NCBI GenBank assembly: GCA_046758065.1
Contig: JBHHZM010000097.1
Coordinates: 1 to 11,555 of the forward strand
Direction of reading: 5' to 3'
DNA length: 11,555 bases
Source: JBHHZM01 sp046758065
Lineage (GTDB): Bacteria; Pseudomonadota; Alphaproteobacteria; JAAXGF01
The notes under the pieces: generated by a model
What the model was told of the DNA's origin: nothing
Databases searched by the model: none
What the model saw: the letters and a program-made list of their open reading frames with translations, nothing else
Program-made: the position numbers and the translations under genes
Shown: piece by piece, positions 5,740-11,555 of the stretch
How the letters are laid out: each line of letters opens with the position of its first letter
Numbering within the stretch: position 1 is the stretch's first letter

Positions 5740-7146
5740 ATGGACGAACTCATCCGACTGAGCGCGCGCGAAGCGGTGGCGGCGCTGAAACGCGGCGAGG
5801 TCACGCCGCTCGAACTGATCGACGCCGCGGCGGCGCGCATCGCGGCGGTCGACGGCGCGGTCAACGCCCTGCCGACCCGTTGTTACGAGCGCGCGCGGGC
5901 GCACGCCGCGCGGCTGATGGCGGCGGCGCCCGAGGACCGTGGCCCGCTCGGCGGGCTGCCCTTGGTGGTCAAGGATCTGGTCGATGTCGCCGGGGTGCGC
6001 ACCACCTACGGCTCGCCGATCTACGCCGATCACGTCCCCGAGCGCTCGGACATCCTGGTCGAAACCCTCGAAGCCCGCGGCGGGATCGTTCTCGCCAAGT
6101 CGAACACCCCCGAATTCGGCGCCGGCGCCAACACCTTCAACGAGGTCTTCGGCAAGACCCGCAACCCGTGGGACACCCGCCTCACCTGCGGCGGCTCGTC
6201 GGGCGGCGCCGCGGTGGCGCTCGCGACCGGCGAGACCTGGCTCGCCACCGGCTCCGACCTCGGCGGCAGCCTGCGGACGCCGGCGAGCTTCTGCTCGGTG
6301 GTGGGTCTGCGGCCGAGCCCGGGACGCGTCGCCGCCGGCCCCGATCCGCTGCCGTTCGACGACCTCGCGGTCGAAGGACCGATGGGCCGCACTGTCGGCG
6401 ACGCCGCCCTGATGCTCGACGCCATGGCGGGCGCGCACCCCGCCGATCCGCGCAGCCTGCCGGCGCCGGCGCGGCCGTTTGTCGCCGCGGTCGATTCGCC
6501 GGAGGCGCCGGCGCGCGTCGGCTTCAGCCCCGATCTCGGCGTGACCCCGGTCGATCCCGAGGTGGCCGCGGTCTGCAAGCGCGCGGCGCGGCGGTTCACC
6601 GAACTCGGGACGGCGGTCGAGGCGGCGGCGCCCGACTTCAGCGGCGCCGAGGAAACCTTTCAGACCCTGCGCGCGGCGCGTTTCGTCGCCGGCAAGGCGC
6701 CGCTGCTCGAGACCCATCGCGCGCAACTCAAGCCCGAGGTGATCTGGAACATCAAGAAAGGGCTCGCCCTCACGGCGGCCGAGACCGGCGCCGCCCGTAG
6801 GGCGCGGGGCGCGCTCTTTCATCGCATGGTGACGTTCTTCGAGGATTACGACCTGCTGCTCTGTCCGACGGCGATCGTGCCGCCGTTCGACGTCGACCAA
6901 CGCTACGTCGAGGAGGCGGGCGGGCGACGCTTCGACGATTATGTCGGCTGGCTCGCCATCACCTTCGTCGTCACGCTGACCTCTTGTCCGGCGCTGTCGC
7001 TGCCCTGCGGTTTCACGGCGGGCGGTCTGCCGGTCGGCCTGCAGATCGTCGGCCCGCCACGGGGCGAAGCCCGGGTCCTCGCCGCCGCCGCGCTGCTCGA
7101 ACAGGCGCTCGGCGTCGCCGGCCGGCTGCCGATCACCCCGCGCTGA
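5740..7146 (+). CDS. Amidase (amidase-signature family hydrolase)
   Basis: This 468-residue enzyme hydrolyses a carboxamide to acid and ammonia or amine; its substrate cannot be read from sequence. The Ser-cisSer-Lys triad of the family is complete: Lys78 in PLVVKDLVDVAG, Ser153 in CGGSSGGAAVA and nucleophile Ser177 in GSDLGGSLRTPASF, with the family's standard 75- and 24-residue spacing. The C-terminal LSLPCGFTAGGLPVGLQIVG is also typical, and the length is normal. No signal peptide is present, so it is probably cytoplasmic. GatA is unlikely: no gatB or gatC is adjacent and the GSLRTPASFCSVVGLRPSPG block looks like the broad catabolic amidases. ATG 5740 begins MDELIRLSAREAVAALKRGE as in relatives, with AAAGG about ten bases before it; a GTG at 5734 and TTG at 5719 are possible alternatives. 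It is divergent from adenosine kinase and followed by a 79-base gap. Confidence 0.92.
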   Translation: MDELIRLSAREAVAALKRGEVTPLELIDAAAARIAAVDGAVNALPTRCYERARAHAARLMAAAPEDRGPLGGLPLVVKDLVDVAGVRTTYGSPIYADHVPERSDILVETLEARGGIVLAKSNTPEFGAGANTFNEVFGKTRNPWDTRLTCGGSSGGAAVALATGETWLATGSDLGGSLRTPASFCSVVGLRPSPGRVAAGPDPLPFDDLAVEGPMGRTVGDAALMLDAMAGAHPADPRSLPAPARPFVAAVDSPEAPARVGFSPDLGVTPVDPEVAAVCKRAARRFTELGTAVEAAAPDFSGAEETFQTLRAARFVAGKAPLLETHRAQLKPEVIWNIKKGLALTAAETGAARRARGALFHRMVTFFEDYDLLLCPTAIVPPFDVDQRYVEEAGGRRFDDYVGWLAITFVVTLTSCPALSLPCGFTAGGLPVGLQIVGPPRGEARVLAAAALLEQALGVAGRLPITPR

Positions 7147-7162
7147 AGGCGACACATTACCG

Positions 7163-7191
7163 TTGCTCCGGCGCCGCGCAGCCCCTACATA
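7163..7191 (+). promoter_or_regulatory. Weak candidate promoter of the EI24-lipoprotein pair
   Basis: TTGCTC (7163-7168) and TACATA (7186-7191) are 17 bases apart in the 79-base gap after the amidase. Transcription would start near 7198, about 28 bases before ATG 7226. The -10 is poor (three of six), so this is only a candidate. Confidence 0.3.
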
Positions 7192-7225
7192 AGAGCGCGT
7201 ACGCCATCGAGCCCGCCCCCGCCCC

Positions 7226-7954
7226 ATGATCCCTGCTTTCACCGCGGCCCTGCGCCAGCTCAACGACCCGCCGGTGCAGCGCGTCATCTGGCAGGTGGCG
7301 CTGTGGACCGTCGCGATCTTCGCCGCCCTCGGCTGGGCGTTGTGGTCGGCGGTCGCGAACATCGAGACCGGCGTCAGCCTCGACTTCATTCCCTGGGACT
7401 GGCTGCGCGATCCACTCGTCTGGCTCGCCGGCGTCGTCATCGCGCTGATCGGCGGTTTCGTCGTTTTCGCGCTGTTCTGGCTGCTGTTCGCTTCGGTCGT
7501 GCAGGTCGTCAGCGGCTTCTATCTCGAGCGCGTGATCGCCGCGGTCGAGGCGCGCCACTACCCCGAACTGCCGCCGCCGGCGTCGCCGACGGTCGCGGCG
7601 ACGCTGACATCGACCCTGCGTTTCTTCGCCGCTCTCGTGCTGCTCAACCTGCTGCTGGTCCCAGTCTACCTGATTCCGACCGTTGGCCTCGTCGCCTTCT
7701 ACCTGCTCAACGGCTACCTGCTCGGCCGCGAAAACTTCGAGCTGGTGGCGATGCGCCGGCTCGACGGCGCGGCGCTGCGCGGCCTGCGCCGACGCCACCG
7801 CGGGCAACTGCTGGGCGCCGGACTGATCGTCACCGTGCTGCTGTCGCTGCCGGTTCTCAACCTGGTGGCGCCGATCGTCGCGGTCGCGGCAACGGTCCAC
7901 CTGTTCGCGCGCATGACCGAAGATTCGGCGGCGCTTTCAACCGAGACGGCGTGA
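7226..7954 (+). CDS. EI24 domain (CysZ-like) membrane protein
   Basis: A 242-residue inner-membrane protein of the EI24/CysZ family. Hydrophobic spans are visible at about 21-43, 65-97, 132-165 and 196-225; the second and third are long enough to be kinked or doubled. The family hallmark is the stretch after the second span, VVQVVSGFYLERVIAAVEARHYP (91-113), followed by a proline-rich cytoplasmic loop. The block YLLNGYLLGRENFELVAMRR (159-178) is also characteristic of alphaproteobacterial members. CysZ of enterobacteria imports sulphate, but there is no cysteine-biosynthesis gene here and the family is broad, so sulphate transport is not claimed. ATG 7226 is the natural start, yet the bases before it are almost all C and G with no purine-rich Shine-Dalgarno. 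The stop overlaps the next start as GTGA (7951-7954), so the lipoprotein is translated by coupling. Confidence 0.85.
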   Translation: MIPAFTAALRQLNDPPVQRVIWQVALWTVAIFAALGWALWSAVANIETGVSLDFIPWDWLRDPLVWLAGVVIALIGGFVVFALFWLLFASVVQVVSGFYLERVIAAVEARHYPELPPPASPTVAATLTSTLRFFAALVLLNLLLVPVYLIPTVGLVAFYLLNGYLLGRENFELVAMRRLDGAALRGLRRRHRGQLLGAGLIVTVLLSLPVLNLVAPIVAVAATVHLFARMTEDSAALSTETA

Positions 7955-8502
7955 ACGCGGGCGCCGTTCGCCCGGTCGCGCGGGCGCTCGCGGTTGGAGC
8001 GGTCCTCGCGCTCGCCGGCTGCCATGTCGCAGGCCATGGCAACACCCCGATCGCAACGCCCGTCGCCGTTCCCGCAGCCGAGCCGCCGCCGGTCGCAGCA
8101 CCGCCGCCGCCCGTCGCAGCGCCGCCGGCCGAGGCCGACAATGCCGGCCCGGCGCCTCTCCCAACGGTGCCTGCGGCGGAAATCGCCCGCCTGACCCCGC
8201 CCGAAGCGCCGCCGACGGAAGCACCGCCGGCGGTCGACGACGACCCCGAACAAATCATGGGGCTCGACCACGACGCGCTCGAAGCCCTGCTCGGCGCACC
8301 CGGTTTCCTGCGCGACGAAGCGCCCGCACAGGTCTGGCAGTACCGCGGCGAGGGCTGCGTGCTCGACGTCTATCTCTATACCGACGGCGCGGATGCGCCT
8401 TACCGCGTCGAGTACTACGAGATCCGCGGCGACGCCGAGCCGGGCGCCGAGGAAAAACGTCGCTGCTTTCGCGGGCTGCTGCGCGACCAAGGCGAGGGTT
8501 GA
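7951..8502 (+). CDS. Proline/alanine-rich lipoprotein, BamE/SmpA-like tail (hypothetical)
   Basis: The start is GTG 7951, which overlaps the EI24 stop in GTGA and begins a textbook lipoprotein signal: Arg8 and Arg11, a hydrophobic core (ALAVGAVLALAG) and lipobox L-A-G-C with lipidated Cys24. The frame is also open far upstream inside the EI24 gene, so a naive longest call would add about 216 spurious residues. The mature 160-residue protein has a Pro/Ala-rich spacer (about 32-95) that could cross the periplasm, then a compact C-terminal part. MGLDHDALEALLGAPGFLRD (103-122) plus VWQYRGEGCVLDVYLY (128-143) recalls the helix-turn-strand repeat of SmpA/OmlA/BamE-type domains. Cys136 and Cys172 could form a disulphide. 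Residue 25 after the cysteine is His, not Asp, so outer-membrane sorting is likely. Function is unknown. Confidence 0.8.
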   Translation: MNAGAVRPVARALAVGAVLALAGCHVAGHGNTPIATPVAVPAAEPPPVAAPPPPVAAPPAEADNAGPAPLPTVPAAEIARLTPPEAPPTEAPPAVDDDPEQIMGLDHDALEALLGAPGFLRDEAPAQVWQYRGEGCVLDVYLYTDGADAPYRVEYYEIRGDAEPGAEEKRRCFRGLLRDQGEG

Positions 8503-8520
8503 GGTCTTCGTTTCCCCGGC

Positions 8521-9162
8521 TCAGGCGTCGAGCGTCGTCTTGGCCTCATAAGGGCAGAGATCGCGCACCGCGCAGCGCCAGCACTCGGGCTTGCGCGCCT
8601 TGCAGATATAACGGCCGTGCAGGATGAGCCAGTGGTGGGCATGCCGGCGCCACTTCGCGGGCACGGTCCTGACCAGCTTCTCCTCGACCGCGTGCGGGGT
8701 GGCGGCGCGGGCGAGGCCGGTGCGGTTGGCGACCCGGAAGACGTGGGTATCGACGGCGATGGTCGATTCGCCGAAGGCCGCGTTGAGCACCACCGAAGCG
8801 GTCTTGCGTCCCACCCCGGGCAGCGCCTCGAGCGCCTTGCGATCGCCCGGCACGTCGCCGCCGTGTCGCTCGATCAGGATGCGGCTGAGCGCGATGATGT
8901 TCTTCGCCTTGGTGTTGTAGAGCCCGATCGTCCTGATATAGCCGCGCAGGGCGTCCTCGCCGAGCGCCACCATCGCCGCCGGCGTGTTCGCCGCCCCGAA
9001 CAGCGCCGTGGTTGCCCGGTTGACCGAAGCGTCGGTCGCCTGGGCCGACAGCACCACGGCGACGAGCAGGGTGTAGGGATTGCGGTATTCGAGCTCGGTC
9101 TCGGGTGCCGGGTTGACCTCGGCCAGCCGGCGGAACAGTTCGTCGATGTCGGCGCGCTTCAT
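8521..9162 (-). CDS. nth: Endonuclease III, DNA glycosylase/AP lyase
   Basis: This 213-residue base-excision-repair enzyme removes oxidised pyrimidines and nicks the abasic site. All catalytic elements sit at the same numbers as in Escherichia coli Nth: Lys120 in the helix-hairpin-helix LPGVGRKTA (114-122), Asp138 in VDTHVFRV, and the [4Fe-4S] ligands Cys187, Cys194, Cys197 and Cys203 in the C-x6-C-x2-C-x5-C pattern. The length is also close to that enzyme. ATG 9162 begins MKRADIDELFRRLAEVNP, as expected. The gene is divergent from the VOC gene across 77 bases, and its stop faces the lipoprotein stop across 18 bases. The substrate range (MutY-like or Nth-like) is settled for Nth by the lysine. 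Confidence 0.97.
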   Translation of the reverse strand: MKRADIDELFRRLAEVNPAPETELEYRNPYTLLVAVVLSAQATDASVNRATTALFGAANTPAAMVALGEDALRGYIRTIGLYNTKAKNIIALSRILIERHGGDVPGDRKALEALPGVGRKTASVVLNAAFGESTIAVDTHVFRVANRTGLARAATPHAVEEKLVRTVPAKWRRHAHHWLILHGRYICKARKPECWRCAVRDLCPYEAKTTLDA

Positions 9163-9202
9163 GACCGGGCACGATAGCCGCGCCGCCGGACGCGCGGAAC
9201 CC

Positions 9203-9232
9203 CTGTCGTACGGCGCCCCTTACGTTTATGCT
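9203..9232 (+). promoter_or_regulatory. Candidate promoter of VOC gene, possibly leaderless
   Basis: CTGTCG (9203-9208), 18 bases, then TATGCT (9227-9232). A start site about seven bases after the -10 would fall at or next to ATG 9240, giving a leaderless message. This would explain why no Shine-Dalgarno is seen before the VOC gene. The motif is weak and the call is inferred. Confidence 0.35.
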
Positions 9233-9239
9233 CGGGCGC

Positions 9240-9620
9240 ATGGAAATCGCGCGTATCGACCATATCGTGCTGACCGTGCGCGACCTCGCGGCGACGGTCG
9301 CTTTCTACACCCGTGTTCTCGGCATGAAGGAGGTCCGTTTCGGCGCCAACCGCGTGGCGCTTCACTTCGGCCGCCACAAGATCAACCTGCACGAGGCGGG
9401 GCGCGAGTTCGAGCCCAAGGCGGCGCGGCCCGCGCCCGGAAGCGGCGATCTCTGCCTGATCGCCGAAACGGCGCTCGACGCGGTCGCCCGCGACCTCGAA
9501 GCCGCCGGCGTCGCCATCGAGGACGGCCCGGTCGAGAGGACCGGCGCCGAAGGTTCGATCCGCTCGCTCTACATCCGCGACCCCGACGGCAACCTGATCG
9601 AGATCGCGTCCTACGACTGA
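9240..9620 (+). CDS. VOC family metalloprotein (glyoxalase/bleomycin-resistance fold)
   Basis: The 126-residue protein has the two beta-alpha-beta-beta-beta units of the vicinal oxygen chelate fold. RIDHIVLTVRDLAATVAFYT (5-24) opens the first unit with metal-ligand candidate His8. KINLHEAGREFEPKAARPAP (47-66) carries His51. DLCLIAE (70-76) opens the second unit, and IRDPDGNLIEI (112-122) closes it with ligand Glu121. The INLHEAGREFEPKA block is diagnostic of a subgroup often labelled 'VOC family (virulence) protein', whose reaction is unknown; a glyoxalase I assignment is not justified. It is probably cytoplasmic. ATG 9240 starts directly on the conserved N-terminus; ATG 9228 in the same frame would add four residues. 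Neither has a clear Shine-Dalgarno. The DUF2244 gene follows after 52 bases. Confidence 0.9.
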   Translation: MEIARIDHIVLTVRDLAATVAFYTRVLGMKEVRFGANRVALHFGRHKINLHEAGREFEPKAARPAPGSGDLCLIAETALDAVARDLEAAGVAIEDGPVERTGAEGSIRSLYIRDPDGNLIEIASYD

Positions 9621-9630
9621 CGGCGAGCGC

Positions 9631-9660
9631 TTTACGCCGCGGGGCGCGACCCCGTAAACT
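9631..9660 (+). promoter_or_regulatory. Imperfect hairpin or promoter between VOC and DUF2244 genes
   Basis: TTTACG-CCGC-GGGG, loop, CCCC-GTAAA forms an imperfect inverted repeat (left arm 9631-9644, right arm 9650-9658). The same bases read as TTTACG (9631-9636), 18-base spacer, TAAACT (9655-9660), a weak promoter in front of ATG 9673. There is no T-run after the stem, so a classical terminator is unlikely. Both readings are tentative. Confidence 0.25.
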
Positions 9661-9672
9661 CGGCGAGGAACC

Positions 9673-10194
9673 ATGGCCAACACCGCGCCTCGAGACCCGC
9701 AACCGGGCGGGGAGCCGCTGCTGTTCGATGCGGTGCTGATGCCGCACCGCTCGTTGTCGCGCGCGGGTTTCCGCGTGCTGATGATGCTGGTCGCGGCGCT
9801 CAGCACGATTCTCGGGCTCGTCTTCTACCTGATCGGGGCCTGGCCGATCGTCGGTTTTCTCGGGCTCGACGTCGCGCTGGTCTGGCTCGCTTTCCGGCTG
9901 AGCTATCGCAGCGGCCGGCTGCGCGAAACGCTCGAACTCTCGACCGCAAGCCTCACGGTGCGCCGCACCCTGCCTTCGGGCCGGGCGCGCGAGTGGCGCT
10001 TCCAGCCCTACTGGCTGCGCGTCGAGGTCGACCGGCCGCAGGCGCCCGACGGCCGGCTCACCCTCGCCTCGCACGGCCGGCGGCTGACCATCGGCGCGTT
10101 CCTCACGCCGGGCGAGCGGATCAGCCTCGCCGCCGCGCTCGCCCGCGCGCTGGCCCGGCTGCACTGCCGGCCCGAGCCCCTGATCCAGACCTGA
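9673..10194 (+). CDS. DUF2244 integral membrane protein
   Basis: This 173-residue protein matches the DUF2244 pattern: an N-terminal strand FDAVLMPHRSLSRAGFRVLM, two adjacent membrane spans (about 33-53 and 57-76) joined by a two- or three-residue turn, then a soluble cytoplasmic domain rich in arginine and tryptophan (VRRTLPSGRAREWRF, WLRVEV, LASHGRRLTIGAFLTPGER). The LSRAGFRVLM and GxFLTPGER-type motifs are typical. No biochemical role is known for the family. ATG 9673 is preceded by GAGGAA about three to four bases away, a slightly tight ribosome site. It lies 52 bases after the VOC gene and may share its message or use the weak promoter in the gap. Its stop faces the dapB stop across 20 bases. 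Confidence 0.85.
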   Translation: MANTAPRDPQPGGEPLLFDAVLMPHRSLSRAGFRVLMMLVAALSTILGLVFYLIGAWPIVGFLGLDVALVWLAFRLSYRSGRLRETLELSTASLTVRRTLPSGRAREWRFQPYWLRVEVDRPQAPDGRLTLASHGRRLTIGAFLTPGERISLAAALARALARLHCRPEPLIQT

Positions 10195-10214
10195 ACGGCG
10201 GCCCAAGGACCGGG

Positions 10215-11027
10215 TTACGCGCCGAAGCCGAGCACGTCGGCCATGCCGTAGAGACCGGGCGGCTTGCCGTGCGCCCAGAGCGCCGCGCGCACCGCGCCGC
10301 GGGCGTAGATTTGGCGGCTCGACGCGCGATGGCCGAGCTCGATCCGCTCGCCGTCGGCCGCGAAGATCACCGTATGGTCGCCGACCACGTCGCCGCCGCG
10401 CAACGACGCGAAGCCGATGGCACCGCGTTGGCGCGCCCCGGTCAGGCCGTCGCGTCCGCGCACCGCGACCGCGTCGAGCGCGACGCCGCGGCCCGCCGCC
10501 ACCGCGCGGCCGAGCCCGAGCGCCGTACCCGAGGGCGCGTCGACCTTGTGGCGGTGGTGCATCTCGACGATCTCGACGTCGTAGTCGGCGTCGAGCGTGG
10601 CGGCGACCCGCTCGGCGAGACGCATCAGGAGGGTGACCCCGATGCTCATGTTGGGGGCCCAGACCACGGGCACCCTTCGACCCGCCTCGCGCAGCGCCGC
10701 CTCGTGCCCGGCGTCGAGCCCGGTGGTGCCGACGACGTGGACGGCGCCGGCCTCGGCCGCGAGCGCCGCATGCGCCGCGCTGGCGGCGGGAGAAGTGAAC
10801 TCGAGCACCGCGTCGGCCGCGTCGAACAGCGCCCGGTCGTCGTCGGTGACGGCGAGACCCAGCGGATCGACGCCGGCGAGCGCGCCGACGTCGGCGCCGA
10901 GCGTCGGCGCGCCCGGCGCCTCGCAGCCGCCGGCCACCACGCAGCCGAGCGTCTCGTGCACCTGGCGCACGAGCATCCGCCCCATGCGCCCGGCGCAGCC
11001 CGCCACGCCGATCTTCATGTCCGTCAT
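10215..11027 (-). CDS. dapB: 4-hydroxy-tetrahydrodipicolinate reductase
   Basis: The 270-residue enzyme reduces the DapA product with NAD(P)H in the lysine and meso-diaminopimelate pathway, needed for peptidoglycan. The N-terminal Rossmann motif is GVAGCAGRMG (7-16). VGTTG (99-103) and APNMSIGV (124-131) line the cofactor and substrate site. The catalytic signature EMHHRHKVDAPSGTA (155-169) contains His157 and Lys161, equivalent to the general acid/base pair His159 and Lys163 of the E. coli enzyme. The end GLYGMADVLG is also conserved, and the length is normal. Two starts are possible: ATG 11027 (MTDMKIGVAG) and ATG 11018 (MKIGVAG). Neither has a strong Shine-Dalgarno; the longer is given. 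It is divergent from the toxin-antitoxin remnant, sharing a 74-base gap with an AT-rich palindrome. Confidence 0.96.
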   Translation of the reverse strand: MTDMKIGVAGCAGRMGRMLVRQVHETLGCVVAGGCEAPGAPTLGADVGALAGVDPLGLAVTDDDRALFDAADAVLEFTSPAASAAHAALAAEAGAVHVVGTTGLDAGHEAALREAGRRVPVVWAPNMSIGVTLLMRLAERVAATLDADYDVEIVEMHHRHKVDAPSGTALGLGRAVAAGRGVALDAVAVRGRDGLTGARQRGAIGFASLRGGDVVGDHTVIFAADGERIELGHRASSRQIYARGAVRAALWAHGKPPGLYGMADVLGFGA

Positions 11028-11062
11028 GTCGCGCGCCGTCGCTCTACGGATATCCTAAGGTC

Positions 11063-11080
11063 ATGTTATGAGTATAACAT
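11063..11080. promoter_or_regulatory. 18-base AT-rich palindrome, probable antitoxin operator
   Basis: ATGTTAT-GAGT-ATAACAT is a perfect inverted repeat with 7-base arms and a 4-base spacer, and the most AT-rich run in the window. Plus-strand TATAAC (11073-11078) and minus-strand TATACT inside it resemble -10 hexamers in both directions. It lies between dapB and the toxin remnant, where type II antitoxins usually bind to repress their own operon. Operator function is inferred; the palindrome is seen directly. A dapB regulator is the alternative. Confidence 0.55.
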
Positions 11081-11101
11081 CATGCGTCCGGGCGTCCCTG
11101 A

Positions 11102-11224
11102 ATGTCCATCCGCGACCTCGTGATCCTTCTCGGCGGCGGCACCAAGAAACGCCAGCGGACCGACATTGCAGCCGCCCGGAGCTTCTGGACCGACTACAAG
11201 GCGCGCAAGCGCCGGGAGAAGTGA
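11102..11224 (+). pseudogene. RelE/ParE (Gp49-like) toxin, 5'-truncated remnant
   Basis: A 40-codon frame, ATG 11102 to TGA 11224, encodes MSIRDLVILLGGGTKKRQRT followed by DIAAARSFWTDYKARKRREK. This matches only the C-terminal third of HigB/Gp49-like 'addiction module killer' toxins, where a strand (RDLVILLxGGDK) is followed by TQxxDIxxAxxxW. Full members have about 95-110 residues; the N-terminal 60 or so, with the basic substrate-contacting residues, are absent. They cannot lie upstream in this frame, because a TGA immediately precedes the ATG and dapB begins only 74 bases away. The toxin is thus almost certainly inactive unless the short peptide has gained another role. It overlaps or abuts the antitoxin gene in the normal toxin-then-antitoxin order. 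Loss probably came from a deletion between the promoter/operator and codon 60. Confidence 0.6.
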
Positions 11225-11226
11225 CC

Positions 11227-11544
11227 GTGGCCCTGACGCGCGATTTCAAGGAAACCGTCATGGCCCGTGCGCGGCAGGACCGCGAATTCCGCGAAGGGCT
11301 GCTCACCGAAGCCGTGGAGTGCTTTCTCGCCGGCGACATCGATACCGGCAAGATACTGCTGCGCGACTACATTAACGCGACAATCGGATTCCCGGAACTC
11401 GGCCGCCTGACCAACAAGCAAAGCACCAGCCTGATGCGCATGCTCGGCCCTGGAGGCAACCCGGCGGCCCGCAACCTCTTCGAGATCATCGCCCACCTTC
11501 AGAAGAAGGAAGGCATCCATTTCAAGGTCCGCCGGGCGCGTTAA
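11227..11544 (+). CDS. HigA-like antitoxin / transcriptional regulator
   Basis: The 105-residue protein resembles the antidote partner of RelE/ParE (HigB-like) toxins: ALTRDFKETVMARARQDREF at the N-terminus, then LAGDIDTGKILLRDYINATI (34-53), a helix-turn-helix-like part FPELGRLTNKQSTSLMRMLG (55-74), and GPGGNPAARNLFEIIAHLQK (74-93). Family members bind the toxin and repress their own operon. GTG 11227 is chosen because GGAGA lies seven bases before it and because ALTRDFKET is the normal N-terminus; an upstream in-frame GTG at 11221 overlaps the toxin stop as GTGA, but its ribosome site would be too close. No frame damage is seen, so the antitoxin appears intact although its toxin is truncated. 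It may act as an orphan regulator at the palindrome upstream or against related toxins elsewhere in the genome; both are inferences. Confidence 0.75.
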   Translation: MALTRDFKETVMARARQDREFREGLLTEAVECFLAGDIDTGKILLRDYINATIGFPELGRLTNKQSTSLMRMLGPGGNPAARNLFEIIAHLQKKEGIHFKVRRAR

Positions 11545-11555
11545 CGGCGAGGACG

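Noticed and set aside
4636..7440. Very long minus-strand open frame that includes adenosine kinase and runs on opposite the amidase.
   Set aside because: Only the 4636-5628 part has family similarity. The rest is Arg/Gly/Ala-rich antisense of the amidase, as expected for GC-rich codon bias. The same holds for the extended frame upstream of the flavin-binding gene up to 4912.
11068..11226. Longer N-terminus for the antitoxin, using ATG 11068.
   Set aside because: It would start inside the palindrome, overlap the toxin remnant in another frame, and add residues unlike the family, whose members start at ALTRDFKET.
1..11555. Search for a hidden mobile element, CRISPR array, tRNA or riboswitch.
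   Set aside because: No repeated spacers, terminal inverted repeats with target duplications, transposase or integrase motifs, or tRNA-like arms were seen by eye.

Overview
This is an 11.6 kb window of very GC-rich bacterial DNA. Codon use, the short GC-rich gaps, the alphaproteobacterial malic enzyme tail, the PodJ-type N-terminus with an apparent CtrA box in front of it, and the set nth, DUF2244, EI24 and dapB all suggest an alphaproteobacterium, perhaps near Rhodospirillales. That placement is an inference; no rRNA or tRNA gene is present. It looks like ordinary chromosome with one small accessory element at the right edge. I found no prophage, insertion sequence, CRISPR array or large undescribed system.

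Left part (1-1176, plus strand): the last 74 codons of an NADP-dependent malic enzyme, then a 120-base gap with a TTAA-N7-TTAA motif matching the CtrA site, then a 276-residue coiled-coil protein whose first 40 residues resemble the N-terminus of the polar organiser PodJ.

Minus-strand block (5628 down to 1186): adenosine kinase (PfkB family), glutathione S-transferase, flavin-reductase-like FMN-binding protein, DODA-type extradiol dioxygenase (LigB family) and alanine dehydrogenase. The GST, flavin and dioxygenase genes are 13-14 bases apart and are probably one transcript. Adenosine kinase and alanine dehydrogenase are set off by gaps of about 110 bases and may have their own promoters.

Middle (5740-8502, plus strand): an amidase-signature hydrolase divergent from adenosine kinase, then an EI24/CysZ-like membrane protein overlapping by 4 bases a small proline/alanine-rich lipoprotein. 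The lipoprotein lies in a frame that is also open far upstream, so its real start is easily missed.

Right part (8521-11555): endonuclease III (minus) divergent from a VOC metalloprotein and a DUF2244 membrane protein (plus), then dapB (minus). Finally, divergent from dapB, comes a degraded toxin-antitoxin locus: an 18-base AT-rich palindrome that looks like an operator, a 40-codon C-terminal remnant of a RelE/ParE (Gp49-like) toxin, and an apparently intact HigA-like antitoxin.

The genes are mostly housekeeping: carbon and nitrogen metabolism (malic enzyme, Ald, DapB), purine salvage, DNA repair and redox or detoxification. The points most worth following are the CtrA/PodJ-like pair, the orphaned antitoxin with its operator, the EI24-lipoprotein overlap and the symmetric -10 elements in two divergent gaps.
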